This document shows positions 1 through 8,080 of a stretch of 33,509 nucleotides of DNA, piece after piece; the stretch's first letter is position 1; each line of letters begins with the position of its first letter. The stretch lies in contig JADZEF010000189.1 of assembly GCA_020850695.1 (NCBI GenBank), positions 1 through 33,509 of the forward strand. The letters are read 5' to 3'. A program made the translations under genes and the position numbers. The notes below the pieces were generated by a model. It had not been told where the DNA came from. It was given only the letters and a program-made list of their open reading frames with translations, and searched no databases. The stretch comes from Planctomycetaceae bacterium. GTDB taxonomy: Bacteria > Planctomycetota > Planctomycetia > Planctomycetales > Planctomycetaceae.

Positions 1-127
1 CGAAGGGAGCCCCCAGCTTTCGACGCGGAGTTCGCTGGGGGCTCGCAAAGCCTCGACCCCAGCCACCCCTTCCTGGTCATTCAGGTTCGCTGGAACCCTC
101 CTGAAACTTGTGAAATGGACCACTTAG
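1..127. repeat. Left copy of 127-bp terminal inverted repeat, with hairpin
   Basis: Bases 1-127 are the exact reverse complement of 33383-33509, and the match stops abruptly at base 128. Inside the repeat, 7-17 and 34-44 form a perfect 11-bp stem (GAGCCCCCAGC and its complement) around a 16-base loop. I infer a dispersed intergenic repeat at which the assembly broke, because 127 is a usual largest de Bruijn k-mer. No coding potential is apparent. The repeat probably continues beyond the window. Confidence 0.95.
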
Positions 128-206
128 ATTCCGAGTTTCCTTGGGCATTTGAATTGCTGCCCTTGGAATTGTTCTCGCCCTCTCCGCGAAATCCGACGAT
201 GCCGCG

Positions 207-2669
207 TCACTTTTTCTTGCGGGTCGACTTCTTCTTTCCCTTGCGGGCGGCCTTCAACTTTGCCTTTTTCTTGCCTCCCGGCCTGGGGCGTCCACGGCGC
301 GCGCCGCCGGCCGAGACGGGTTGATCCGGGCGATCGGTCGGTTCCTTCCACCATTCACCACCGTCATCGGGACTGAGGGCCGGTTCGCGATCGGCACGCT
401 GGCCGTGATCGCGGCGGTCGGGGGATTCTCCTCGCGAACCGTACATCCGCTCGCGACGGGCCGAGCCGCGCGACCGTCCATAGGGCGCCTTGGCCTTCGA
501 GCTGCGGCCGTCTTCCGAGTCGCGACGCTTCGCGCCGGCAGGCAGCGCCATGCGGAAATCGAGCTGCCGCCGCTCCACATCGACGTGAGCGATGACCACC
601 CGCACTTTGTCCCCAAGCCGGTACTTCTTCCCGCTGCGGCGGCCGATCAGCGTGTAGGTGTCGGGGTCGTGCTCGAAGTACTCGCCCGGGTCGAGGGCCG
701 CAATGTGGATGAGTCCATCGACCGGAAGCTCGATTCCCTGGCAGAAGAGTCCGAACGACTCGACCCCCGTGATCACGGCATCCAGTTCATCGCCGATCCG
801 CCCCTTGAGGAACGTGAGGAGCTTGACCTTCACCAGTTCGCGTTCGGCGTCGGCCGCACGCCGCTCGGTCATCGAGCAGTGGCGGCCCACCTTCGCGACT
901 TCCAGCTCGCTCAGGCCGGACGGGCGGCCGCCGCGGCGGATCATCTCGTCGATGAGCCGGTGGACCGTCAGGTCGGGATAGCGGCGGATCGGACTCGTGA
1001 AGTGGCAGTAGTTGTCGACCGCCAGGGCGTAGTGCCCGAGTTCCTCGCCGCTGTAGTCGGCCTGCTTCATGCTTCGCAGCATCGCGAAGTTGACCGCCGT
1101 CTGCTCGGGCTTGCCCTGCACCTGCTCCAGCAGCTTCTGCATGTCGAAGCGGCTCTGGAACTGCTTCACGCGATACCCGAGAGCGTTCGCGAACTCGGCC
1201 AGCTTGCGGAGCTTCATCTCCGCCGGATCGCGGTGGACGCGCCGTAGGAACGGGACACCGAGATCGGTGAGTTTCTGCGCCACGGCGATGTTGGCCGCCA
1301 GCATGAATTCTTCGATGATCTGATGGCTCTCGTCGTGTTCGACATCGTGAGCGCCCACCACGCGGTTCTCGTCGTCGAGGTCGAGCTTTACCTCCGCGAG
1401 CGTCAATTCGAGAGCGCCGGCCGTGTAGCGTCGTCGCCGCAGCATCATCGCCAGCTCGTGCATGCGCTTCAGCAGCGACATGACCTCCGGCGCGATCTTT
1501 CCTTCGCCGCGGCTCGAGTCGCGCAGTAGCGGCATCACCTCTTCGTAGGCGAACCGCTTCGTGACGCGGATCGCCGAGTTGGCGAACTCGGTATGAATGG
1601 GGACGCCGTCCGCCGCGAACTCGATGAACACCGACTTCGTGTACCGCACCTTCCCCTGCTGCAGGCTTGCGAGACCATTCGAGATGATCTCGGGGAGCAT
1701 CGGGATGACACGGTCGGGAAGGTAGACGCTGGTCCCGCGCTCGCGGGCCGCCAGGTCGAGCGGGCCGCCGGACGGGACGAACGTGGCGACGTCGGCGATG
1801 TGCACGCCGAGCCGCCAGTGGCCACGCTCGGTCCGCTCGAGGGAGATCGCGTCGTCGAAGTCGCGGGCGTCGACCGGGTCGATCGTGATGATTGTCTCGC
1901 CGGTCAGGTCGAGCCGGTCGCTCAGGTCGGTCTCGTCGAACTGCTGGGCGGTGAAGCGGGCCTCGTCGACCGCCGCTTCGGGGAATTCGTCGGGGAGGCC
2001 GAACTCGTAGATGATCGATTGCGTGTCGACCCCCGGCTGGCCGCGCTTTCCCAGCACCTTCACCAGGACGGCTTCGCCCGCAGCATGGTGCGTGGGGAAG
2101 CGGAGCATGTCGATGACCACCTTGTCGCCGTTGCGCGGGCCCTTGACGCCGGGGTCGTCCACGACCACGGGTTCGGCGAAGTTCCGCCCGTCGATCTGCA
2201 CGAGGGACTGCCCGTCGCTTTCGTAGTACGTGCCGACGAACGTCGTCGAGGCCCGCTCCAGCACTTCCGCCACGCGCCCGCACCGCTGCCCTTCGGCCTT
2301 GCGGCGCGATAGGAGCTGCACCAGCACTTCGTCGCCGGTCTGGGCGTCGCCGACATCGCGGGCATCGATGTAGATATCCCGCGAGGGGCCGCGCTCTTCC
2401 CCCGCCTTTTCGTGCGGGATGACGTAGGCGGCGCCGCTGCTGGTCCGCTTGAGGATTCCCGCCACGCCGCCGTCGGATGAGCGGTGGCGGATGAGGTCGC
2501 GGCTGCCGACGGCGATCTGCCCCGAGACGAGGAGCGACTCGAGAGCGGCGCGGAACGCAGGGAGTTCTTTTTTCGTCAGAGCCAGTTTGCGGGCGAGCCC
2601 GTCGGGCCGCTGGGGCTTGTAACCGGGTCGCTGGATGTAGGACAGAATCGTCTGTTCGAGTTCAGGCAT
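207..2669 (-). CDS. rnr: Ribonuclease R, 3'-5' exoribonuclease
   Basis: RNase R degrades structured RNA processively from the 3' end in the cytoplasm. The 820-residue product is close to the 813 residues of the E. coli enzyme. Residues 1-60 look like a helical winged-helix-type N-terminus, and about 70-230 form cold-shock/OB domains. The RNB catalytic domain runs from about 245 to 575. It carries the metal-binding run TIDPVDARDFDDA with Asp264, Asp270, Asp272 and Asp273, and the late motif HFTSPIRRYPDL near 556. An S1 RNA-binding domain spans about 623-708. The last 110 residues are low-complexity: first Arg/Asp/Gly-rich, then a Lys-rich tail ending in KKK. The start at 2669 has no visible Shine-Dalgarno site. 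The gene ends 79 bases inside the terminal repeat. Identity is very secure; the exact start is less so. Confidence 0.97.
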   Translation of the reverse strand: MPELEQTILSYIQRPGYKPQRPDGLARKLALTKKELPAFRAALESLLVSGQIAVGSRDLIRHRSSDGGVAGILKRTSSGAAYVIPHEKAGEERGPSRDIYIDARDVGDAQTGDEVLVQLLSRRKAEGQRCGRVAEVLERASTTFVGTYYESDGQSLVQIDGRNFAEPVVVDDPGVKGPRNGDKVVIDMLRFPTHHAAGEAVLVKVLGKRGQPGVDTQSIIYEFGLPDEFPEAAVDEARFTAQQFDETDLSDRLDLTGETIITIDPVDARDFDDAISLERTERGHWRLGVHIADVATFVPSGGPLDLAARERGTSVYLPDRVIPMLPEIISNGLASLQQGKVRYTKSVFIEFAADGVPIHTEFANSAIRVTKRFAYEEVMPLLRDSSRGEGKIAPEVMSLLKRMHELAMMLRRRRYTAGALELTLAEVKLDLDDENRVVGAHDVEHDESHQIIEEFMLAANIAVAQKLTDLGVPFLRRVHRDPAEMKLRKLAEFANALGYRVKQFQSRFDMQKLLEQVQGKPEQTAVNFAMLRSMKQADYSGEELGHYALAVDNYCHFTSPIRRYPDLTVHRLIDEMIRRGGRPSGLSELEVAKVGRHCSMTERRAADAERELVKVKLLTFLKGRIGDELDAVITGVESFGLFCQGIELPVDGLIHIAALDPGEYFEHDPDTYTLIGRRSGKKYRLGDKVRVVIAHVDVERRQLDFRMALPAGAKRRDSEDGRSSKAKAPYGRSRGSARRERMYGSRGESPDRRDHGQRADREPALSPDDGGEWWKEPTDRPDQPVSAGGARRGRPRPGGKKKAKLKAARKGKKKSTRKKK

Positions 2670-2933
2670 TCGATCGTGGAGAGGAGGAACAGTTCAGTCA
2701 GGCGAGATCGTGATTTTCCAGCCCGAACGCAATCAGCGGGCCGCTGGTTCACGCTATTCCTGTCGGATGATTTGCGGTTGATCCATTCTACGCACGGAAA
2801 GGACATTGCACGTCGGTCAATCGAAAAAGCTTTCGCTTCGTGTTAACTCGAGACCAGCTCCTGTTCCCGTCGAGTTGCGACGTTTCTCTTGGAGAGAAGA
2901 GGTTGAGGCAAGATTCCAGAGGGCCGAGAAATG

Positions 2934-3066
2934 TGAATGAGGAACCCTGGAAGGCAGGAAAAAGGCAGGGGAACGGAGCGAAGACCAGTGAGCGAGATGC
3001 GGAACCCGAGCGCCATCCCGGCGGCGTTTTCCGGTCATGTTCCTGTCTGCCTGGGGTCCTTATTCA
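2934..3066. repeat. Palindromic repeat, family A copy 1
   Basis: The 27-base arm at 2934-2960 (beginning TGAATGAGGAACCC) is answered by an imperfect inverted copy at 3040-3066. The arm differs from the left arm of the element at 5429-5558 by a single base, and the total lengths are 133 and 130 bp. This is therefore a true repeated family, probably MITE- or REP-like. No coding sequence is inside. Confidence 0.85.
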
Positions 3067-3152
3067 ATCTTCCTCCGGATCGCGTCTTTCGCACGCGATG
3101 CGGAGTATGCAACGCTGACACGCGCCAGCCTGCCATATTCGCCTTAAACGAA

Positions 3153-3178
3153 ATCAGCTCCGGGAGTCCGGAGCTGAT
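3153..3178 (-). terminator. Intrinsic terminator after the BON-domain gene
   Basis: A perfect 11-bp stem (3153-3163 with 3168-3178) closes a 4-base loop, 38 bases past the stop codon at 3217. Reading on the minus strand it is followed by TTCGTTTAAGG, a short and imperfect T-rich tract. The position and stem strength support factor-independent termination of the leftward gene. Confidence 0.65.
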
Positions 3179-3216
3179 CAGGCGGATGAGTGAGCGCGGT
3201 TGACGGCGTTGGCGCG

Positions 3217-3582
3217 TCAGCCCTTGTTAGCGACAACGAGGCGGTTGTCGACCCGGGCCACGCCGATGGCGCGGACGATGTCGGCGATGTTGGGAGCGCC
3301 CGCATCCTGCTCCATCACTCCTTCGAGGAGGATGCCGTCCTGAGTGCGGCGGACGACGAGCGACTTGAACCGCAACTTCGACTGACGGCGGAGTTCGCGG
3401 CAGACAGACTGCTCCAGATCATGGCCGCGGGGCGACGTTGCTTCTGCCGGGGCATCCATCACGGCCGTGCCGCAATCCCAATCGGTGAAAGGACCCTCGG
3501 CCCCACCCAACCACGGAGTGTCGAATGAATCAACGCCTGCCTGGGGACGAAGTCCGGACGATTCCCTCGTGGACCTGCTCAT
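3217..3582 (-). CDS. Small BON-domain protein
   Basis: The 121-residue product carries a BON-like domain in its second half (about 54-121). This domain begins DLEQSVCRELRRQ, continues through two beta-type segments (LRFKSLVVRR, DGILLEGVM) and ends in VARVDNRLVVA. BON domains are thought to bind membranes or phospholipid surfaces; several planctomycetes carry short stand-alone versions. The first 50 residues are polar and likely disordered. I chose the ATG at 3582 because GAGGAG lies 8 bases upstream; an in-frame ATG at 3678 would add 32 residues without such a site. There is no obvious signal peptide, so the location is uncertain. The gene stands alone and is followed by a strong hairpin. Confidence 0.75.
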   Translation of the reverse strand: MSRSTRESSGLRPQAGVDSFDTPWLGGAEGPFTDWDCGTAVMDAPAEATSPRGHDLEQSVCRELRRQSKLRFKSLVVRRTQDGILLEGVMEQDAGAPNIADIVRAIGVARVDNRLVVANKG

Positions 3583-4053
3583 TCCGACAACTCCTCTGCT
3601 TGAAATGCGAGCGACCCGCCCTGAGTTGTGCTGCTCGCGAATAACCGCCAGTGTAATGATCAGTGTCTTCAAGAGCACTGAAAATCAGCCGCCTTCACCA
3701 GAAACCAGCAAAATCCGAGGTTTGATGAAGGGAAACGAAAACAGGGCAGGATAGGGAAATTACGCAGCAACTTGAGGCGATCGCCACGTTTCTGCGAAAC
3801 TTCAGCGTTCCGTGAGACCCGTGGAAAGCAACTGTCATGCCGCGACCAGAAAGCTCTCCTGAGATGACCTCGGCGGCCGGTTTTCGGCCGCAAGAATTGC
3901 CCTGGCCTCCCTTTGTGACGCCTGATGGCCCATGCTAAGGCGATGAAAAGAACGTCGCACGCCACGCTTTTGTGCAGACATTGCACTCGGATTCAACAAT
4001 TCGCGCCGCTCTGTCATCTCCCCTCACGTCGCGTCCCGATGGGAAAGAACGCG
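3583..4053. other. Intergenic region, one GC-rich hairpin
   Basis: This 471-bp gap lies between the BON gene start and the M42 peptidase stop. It contains a 7-bp stem with a TTTT-containing loop at 3873-3891, but no T-tract follows it on either strand, so I do not call it a terminator. Short open frames here are compositionally unconvincing. Nothing else is recognisable. Confidence 0.6.
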
Positions 4054-5112
4054 TCAGGGAGTGAAATCGCTCTCGCGGGTGACGGTCAGGCAAAACTCCG
4101 AAATCAACCGCGACGCGTTCTCAATGTCCTTCAACGAAATGACTTCGACCGGGCTGTGCATGTAGCGGTTGGGGATTCCGATGATCCCCGTCGCGACCCC
4201 CGCCCGGTTGACCTGCAGGGCGTTCCCGTCGTTGGCGGCTGCGACCGAGATGCCGTTGATCTGGATCGGAATCTCGCGGTCGCGGGCGATGTCGTGCAGC
4301 TGGTTGAACATCACCGGGTTGATATTCGGACCGCGGAACACTACCGGCCCCTGCCCGACCTTCACCCGGCCGTACTGGTTCTCGTCGATCGTCGGACAGT
4401 CGGTGGCGTGGGTGACGTCGACGGCGATCCCCAGGTGCGGGTCGATGCTGAAGGCCGCGGTCTTCGTCCCCCGCAGCCCGATCTCTTCCTGCACCGCCGC
4501 CACCGCATACACCGACGCCTCGGGGTTCGCCTTGGCGATCGCCTGGAGCGCCGTGAAGACGACCCAAACGCCGACCTTGTCATCCATGGCCGCCGCACAC
4601 GCGAGCCCGTTGCGGAGCGTCGTCATGCCGAGTTCGAGCGTCACCGGATCGCCGATGCGGACGAGTCGGCGAACTTCTTCGCCGTCCGCCGCCCCGATGT
4701 CGATCCACAGATCCTTGATCTCGGGGACCTTCTTGCGTTCGTCGTCGGTCAGCAGGTGGATGGCCTTGCGGGCGATGATCCCGGAGATCGGTCCGTCGGC
4801 TGTCCAGATCTTGAGCTTCTGGCCGATAAGCATCTGCGGGTCCCACCCGCCGATGGGCGAGACGCGGATGTAGCCCTTGTCGTCGATGTGCTTGACGAGG
4901 AGCCCGATCTGGTCGGAGTGGCCGTCGAGCATGATGCGGGGGGTGCCGCCGGGATTCACGCACGCCATCACGTTGCCGTGCCAGTCGGTGCGGATGTCGT
5001 CGGCGAAACTCCCCGCGAACTTGCGAACGACGTCCTGCATCGGCTTTTCGTAGCCGGAGGGGCTGGGAGCCTCGAGCATCTCTTCCAGAAACGCAAGCAG
5101 CGATGCATCCAC
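4054..5112 (-). CDS. M42-family metallo-aminopeptidase
   Basis: M42 enzymes are dinuclear zinc or cobalt aminopeptidases, often dodecameric tetrahedral particles, that trim peptides in the cytoplasm. Some were first annotated as endoglucanases (CelM/FrvX). The 352-residue product has the standard length. All expected ligands are visible: His65 in DGHSDQIG, Asp177/Asp178 in AAMDDKVG, the catalytic Glu209 with Glu210 in AVQEEIGLRGT, Asp232 in AVDVTHA and His319 in YMHSPVE. No signal peptide is present. The start is GTG at 5112, supported by GGGAG 9 bases upstream. The gene has no same-strand partner nearby. Substrate preference (acidic residues or broad) cannot be told from the sequence. Confidence 0.93.
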   Translation of the reverse strand: MDASLLAFLEEMLEAPSPSGYEKPMQDVVRKFAGSFADDIRTDWHGNVMACVNPGGTPRIMLDGHSDQIGLLVKHIDDKGYIRVSPIGGWDPQMLIGQKLKIWTADGPISGIIARKAIHLLTDDERKKVPEIKDLWIDIGAADGEEVRRLVRIGDPVTLELGMTTLRNGLACAAAMDDKVGVWVVFTALQAIAKANPEASVYAVAAVQEEIGLRGTKTAAFSIDPHLGIAVDVTHATDCPTIDENQYGRVKVGQGPVVFRGPNINPVMFNQLHDIARDREIPIQINGISVAAANDGNALQVNRAGVATGIIGIPNRYMHSPVEVISLKDIENASRLISEFCLTVTRESDFTP

Positions 5113-5312
5113 GCGGACGGTCTCCCGACGAAGTTCGAAGCCATGCAGTACCGATGACGGACCGTCGTTGGTTGTATTCGATCCGCCGCGGGCTCGACAA
5201 GAACGCGGCGCGGGTGAGGGCTTCTTTCACCGCAGAGTCATGAAAGAAAGCAGTGGGAATTTGCCCGCGAATGACGCGAATGGCCACGAATGAAAATGCG
5301 GAAGAGTAAATG

Positions 5313-5765
5313 CAGGAACCACGGAAAGGACGGAAGGCCCAGCGCGGGAGTCTCGCAACCCCGTGGATGAGCGCGTATGACCGCTGAGTTTGCCGGGGGG
5401 TTCCCTCAATTGCTGTCGTCGGATGGGTTGAATGAGGAACCCAGGAAGGCAGGAAAAAAACAAAGGAACGCCGAAGAAAATGGAAGCTTGCACAGGGACT
5501 TCACGAGGCTTCTCTTTGTTCTCCTGTCTTGTTCCTGCCTTCCTGGGTTCCTCATTCATCCCTCTTCCCGGTTTGCGTCCGTTGTGTCTCGCACGCAGTG
5601 AATCTTTGAGTGGCGGAAGATTTTGATGGTGAGTAATACGGAATAGATCAGAAGACATCAGAAGGCGGAGGGACACCGGTCGATTGAGTCAGAGCCCTGG
5701 TTCTTTGCACGATGGATTGGGGTTCTGGATTTCTTCCATACCTACCGTCCTTTCCGTGGTTCCTG
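5313..5765. repeat. Outer inverted repeat with 21-bp perfect arms
   Basis: CAGGAACCACGGAAAGGACGG at 5313-5333 recurs as its perfect reverse complement at 5745-5765, 411 bases away. Similarity continues outward with gaps: AATGCGG-AGAG-type sequence occurs near 5296 and, inverted, near 5785. The pair encloses the family A palindrome at 5429-5558. This could be one composite non-autonomous element of about 0.5 kb, or two copies of a short repeat lying face to face. Confidence 0.75.
5429..5558. repeat. Palindromic repeat, family A copy 2
   Basis: Arms 5429-5455 and 5532-5558 are perfect 27-base inverted copies around a 76-base centre. The inner flanks also partly pair (ACAAAG and CTTTGT). The left arm matches the element at 2934-2960 in 26 of 27 bases. 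The transcript would fold into a long stem in either direction. Confidence 0.88.
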
Positions 5766-5920
5766 TTTTCTGTCTTCGCTTCTCTGCCGCATTTCAATGT
5801 CGAAACTGACTGCTTGTTCCACTCCCGGTGATATGCGAGACTCGGGGTCTCCTCTGGCGGTCGGCAGTCTCCCGCCATCGAATGGCTTCGGTCACGGCCT
5901 CTTCTCTCCGGCAGAACAGC

Positions 5921-7264
5921 ATGACCTACTTCAACGCGCCGCGTTTGTCGCGAAGGCACCTGTTGCGGGCGGCGGGTGCGGCGGTCGCTCTGCCGCTGCT
6001 CGATGCCATGCTGCCGCGAGGCTTCGCCGCACCCTCCACGTTCAAGGCGTGGGAGAAATCGAAGGTCGTCCACCCGCGGATGATGTTCTGCTACGTCCCC
6101 AACGGGGTCAACATCCTCGAATGGGTGCCCCAGACGTCGGGTGAGAAGTATGAACTCTCGCCGACTCTGAAGGCGATCGAAGAACACCGCAACGACTTCA
6201 CGGTCCTCTCGGGCCTCGGCCATCCTCATTCTCAAGGGGGGCATAGCGGGGCCGACACCTGGCTGACGGCCGCCAACCTCAAGAGCAAACCGGGGGCCGA
6301 CTACACCAACACCGTTTCGGTCGATCAGATTGCCGCGGAAGTCCACGGCCGCGAGACGCGGTTACCCTCGATCCAGCTCGGCGATATGTCAGGAACCGGC
6401 GGGGCGGGGCACAGCCATACTCTGTCGTTCGACATCAACGGCACGCCGCTGCCGGCGGAGAACTCGCCGCGCCGGCTTTTCGAGCGGATGTTCGTCCCCG
6501 AGTCGGCCGGCGACCGGGCGGCCACGCTCAAGCGGTTCGCCGAGAGACGTTCGATTCTCGATGACATTGCGGGCGAGGCGAAGTCGCTGGACAGGAAGCT
6601 GGGCGTCAACGACCGCCGCAAGCTCGACGAATATCTTTCGAGCGTGCGGCAGACCGAGAAGCAGATCGAGCGGATGCAGTCGTGGGTCGACCGTCCCAAG
6701 CCCGAAGTCGCCGAAACGGGACTGCAGCTGGGGAGTCAGCCAGGCAATGCTCACGACCGGCCGATGTGGATCGACGTGATGCTCGAACTAGCGTACCTCG
6801 CGTTCATCACCGACTCGACCCGCGTCATGACGTTCGAGTGGTCGCGCGAGGCGGGGGGCTACGGCGGCGGGGGGGAAAACCATCACGAGCTCTCGCACCA
6901 CGGCGGCGATGCGGGAATGTTGTCGAAGCTGGCGGCCATCGACCGCTTCCATCTGTCGCGGCTGGGGCGGTTCCTGTCGATGCTGAAGTCGACCGCCGAG
7001 GGGGACGGGACCATGCTCGACCGCTCGCTGATCCTGTTCGGCAGCGGGATGAATTCCGGCAAGGGGGGCGAGCACTCGCCGAAGAACCTCCCAACGCTGC
7101 TGGCCGGCGGAAAGGGGCTGGGCTTCAAGCATGGGCGGCACCTGGCGTTCGACCAGGACAAGCATCCGCCCCTGTCGAATGTTCTGCTGACAATGACGCA
7201 GCGAATGGGCATCGAAAGCGAACGCTTCGCCGATTCGACCGGCACGATGAGCGAACTCGTCTGA
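5921..7264 (+). CDS. DUF1552 protein with twin-arginine-like leader
   Basis: DUF1552 proteins are abundant in planctomycetes and are usually encoded beside large DUF1592/DUF1588/DUF1587 cytochrome-type proteins. Their reaction is unknown. The 447-residue product starts with a Tat-like signal: SRRHLLRA followed by a hydrophobic alanine/leucine stretch and a cut near GFAA-PST. Export in folded form is therefore likely. Family features seen include RMMFCYVPNGVN near the mature N-terminus, GLGHPHSQGGHSGADTWLT, a helical stretch with EYLSSVRQTEKQIERM, and late FGSGMNSGKGGEHSPKNLPTLLAGG. I chose ATG 5921 because it puts the twin-arginine motif near the N-terminus; in-frame ATGs at 5882 and 5828 would lengthen the protein by 13 and 31 residues. 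The cytochrome partner is missing next door. Confidence 0.9.
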   Translation: MTYFNAPRLSRRHLLRAAGAAVALPLLDAMLPRGFAAPSTFKAWEKSKVVHPRMMFCYVPNGVNILEWVPQTSGEKYELSPTLKAIEEHRNDFTVLSGLGHPHSQGGHSGADTWLTAANLKSKPGADYTNTVSVDQIAAEVHGRETRLPSIQLGDMSGTGGAGHSHTLSFDINGTPLPAENSPRRLFERMFVPESAGDRAATLKRFAERRSILDDIAGEAKSLDRKLGVNDRRKLDEYLSSVRQTEKQIERMQSWVDRPKPEVAETGLQLGSQPGNAHDRPMWIDVMLELAYLAFITDSTRVMTFEWSREAGGYGGGGENHHELSHHGGDAGMLSKLAAIDRFHLSRLGRFLSMLKSTAEGDGTMLDRSLILFGSGMNSGKGGEHSPKNLPTLLAGGKGLGFKHGRHLAFDQDKHPPLSNVLLTMTQRMGIESERFADSTGTMSELV

Positions 7265-7565
7265 GTCAACGGCGCTGGAGGCTCCCTTCGGCCCCTGGAA
7301 GGAAGCCCCGTCCGGAGACGTACCGAAGGCAAGACATCTGACGCAAAGGCGCAACGCTTCACAGCGCGGCTGGCGCCGCAACCCAACGGAGTTGGCGTCG
7401 GATTTCGGTAGAATGTTGGTGTGAACGACATGAACCCGTCGGGAGACCGGACGCCATGAATCAGTCTCTTAGGAATTATCGATCGCCGGTCGTGGGAGCG
7501 TTGAGCGGTTGAGGTCGCCTCCGATGATTGTCGGCATGACTGAGGTAGGAACTCACGGAAGCCAA
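7265..7565. other. Convergent intergenic region with possible terminator hairpin
   Basis: This 301-bp gap lies between two genes that face each other. A 10-bp stem with one mismatch (7280-7289 with 7298-7307) sits 15 bases after the DUF1552 stop and may end that transcript, though no T-run follows. A second small hairpin (CCAAC-GGA-GTTGG) lies near 7382. No further gene is visible. Confidence 0.5.
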
Positions 7566-8048
7566 TCAAGACTCACCGTCCGCGGCACCTGGCTCGGCGA
7601 TGTCCTGCCACGTCAGTTCGAAGCCCATGAATTGAACTTCGAACTCGATTCCCGACGAGAACAGAATCCGATGCACGAGTTCTCCTTTCTCAGTGACATC
7701 GGCCTCGTCATATCCCCAATCGCCGTATCCACGCGGGCGTGGAAAGCCCTCGTCGGTCTCGGCGACGCTGCGAAACAAGTTGACGGCTCGGTAATGCAGA
7801 GTGAAGCGGCGCAGTCCGCCCTGGCCGTCGTCGCCGTCAACAAGCATCCGAAGCGTGCCCGCGGACGGTAAATGCTCGAGCTCTCGCAATCGCCCGTCGT
7901 GCAGCGAGATCGATTCCTGCAATGCCACCAGGTCCGCAGGGAGTTGGTCGCGGATTGCGGCCAACCGGGCGTGGTAACTCGCAAACGGGTCGGTGCCGGA
8001 GTCGCCCTCTGGAATGCCGCTCCACCACTGCATCGTGAAAAACTTCAT
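7566..8048 (-). CDS. Hypothetical protein, possibly DUF4085-like
   Basis: I do not firmly recognise this 160-residue protein. The N-terminus MKFFTMQWWSG resembles the opening of DUF4085-type proteins (MKYFTxxLW). The rest has features of a small alpha/beta cytoplasmic protein: a helix with YHARLAAIRDQLPADLVALQE, a central FTLHYRAVNLFRSV segment, and a strand-rich C-terminus (VHRILFSSGIEFEVQFMGFELTWQDI). No catalytic motif, signal peptide or membrane helix is apparent. The start at 8048 lies 32 bases after the trpD stop on the same strand, so the gene may be transcribed with trpD. Coding status is supported by its well-behaved amino-acid composition and the short operon-like spacing. Confidence 0.7.
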   Translation of the reverse strand: MKFFTMQWWSGIPEGDSGTDPFASYHARLAAIRDQLPADLVALQESISLHDGRLRELEHLPSAGTLRMLVDGDDGQGGLRRFTLHYRAVNLFRSVAETDEGFPRPRGYGDWGYDEADVTEKGELVHRILFSSGIEFEVQFMGFELTWQDIAEPGAADGES

Positions 8049-8080
8049 GGCGGTTCTTCGAAGAACGTGAACCGAATGAG

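Larger units (their letters stand above)
2670..3216. other. Intergenic region with one palindromic element and a terminator
   Basis: This 547-bp gap separates the rnr start from the BON gene stop. It holds the palindromic element at 2934-3066 and the terminator hairpin at 3153-3178. The remaining sequence must contain the rnr promoter on the minus strand. A TAGAAT hexamer is visible there, but without a well-spaced -35 box. No open frame in the gap has convincing protein character. Confidence 0.7.
5113..5920. other. Long repeat-rich intergenic region
   Basis: About 800 bp separate the divergent M42 and DUF1552 genes. The region is dominated by two nested inverted repeats (arms 5313-5333/5745-5765 and 5429-5455/5532-5558). 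It must also hold both promoters, but I see no clear -35/-10 pair. Open frames within it are readings of the repeats and do not look like protein. Confidence 0.7.

Noticed and set aside
3873..3891. Terminator for the M42 peptidase gene
   Set aside because: It has a 7-bp GC stem but no T-tract on either strand, and it is about 160 bases past the stop codon.
3669..3986. Short open frames in the gap between the BON and M42 genes
   Set aside because: No ribosome site, no domain and a composition rich in Arg, Cys and Ser typical of non-coding GC-rich DNA.
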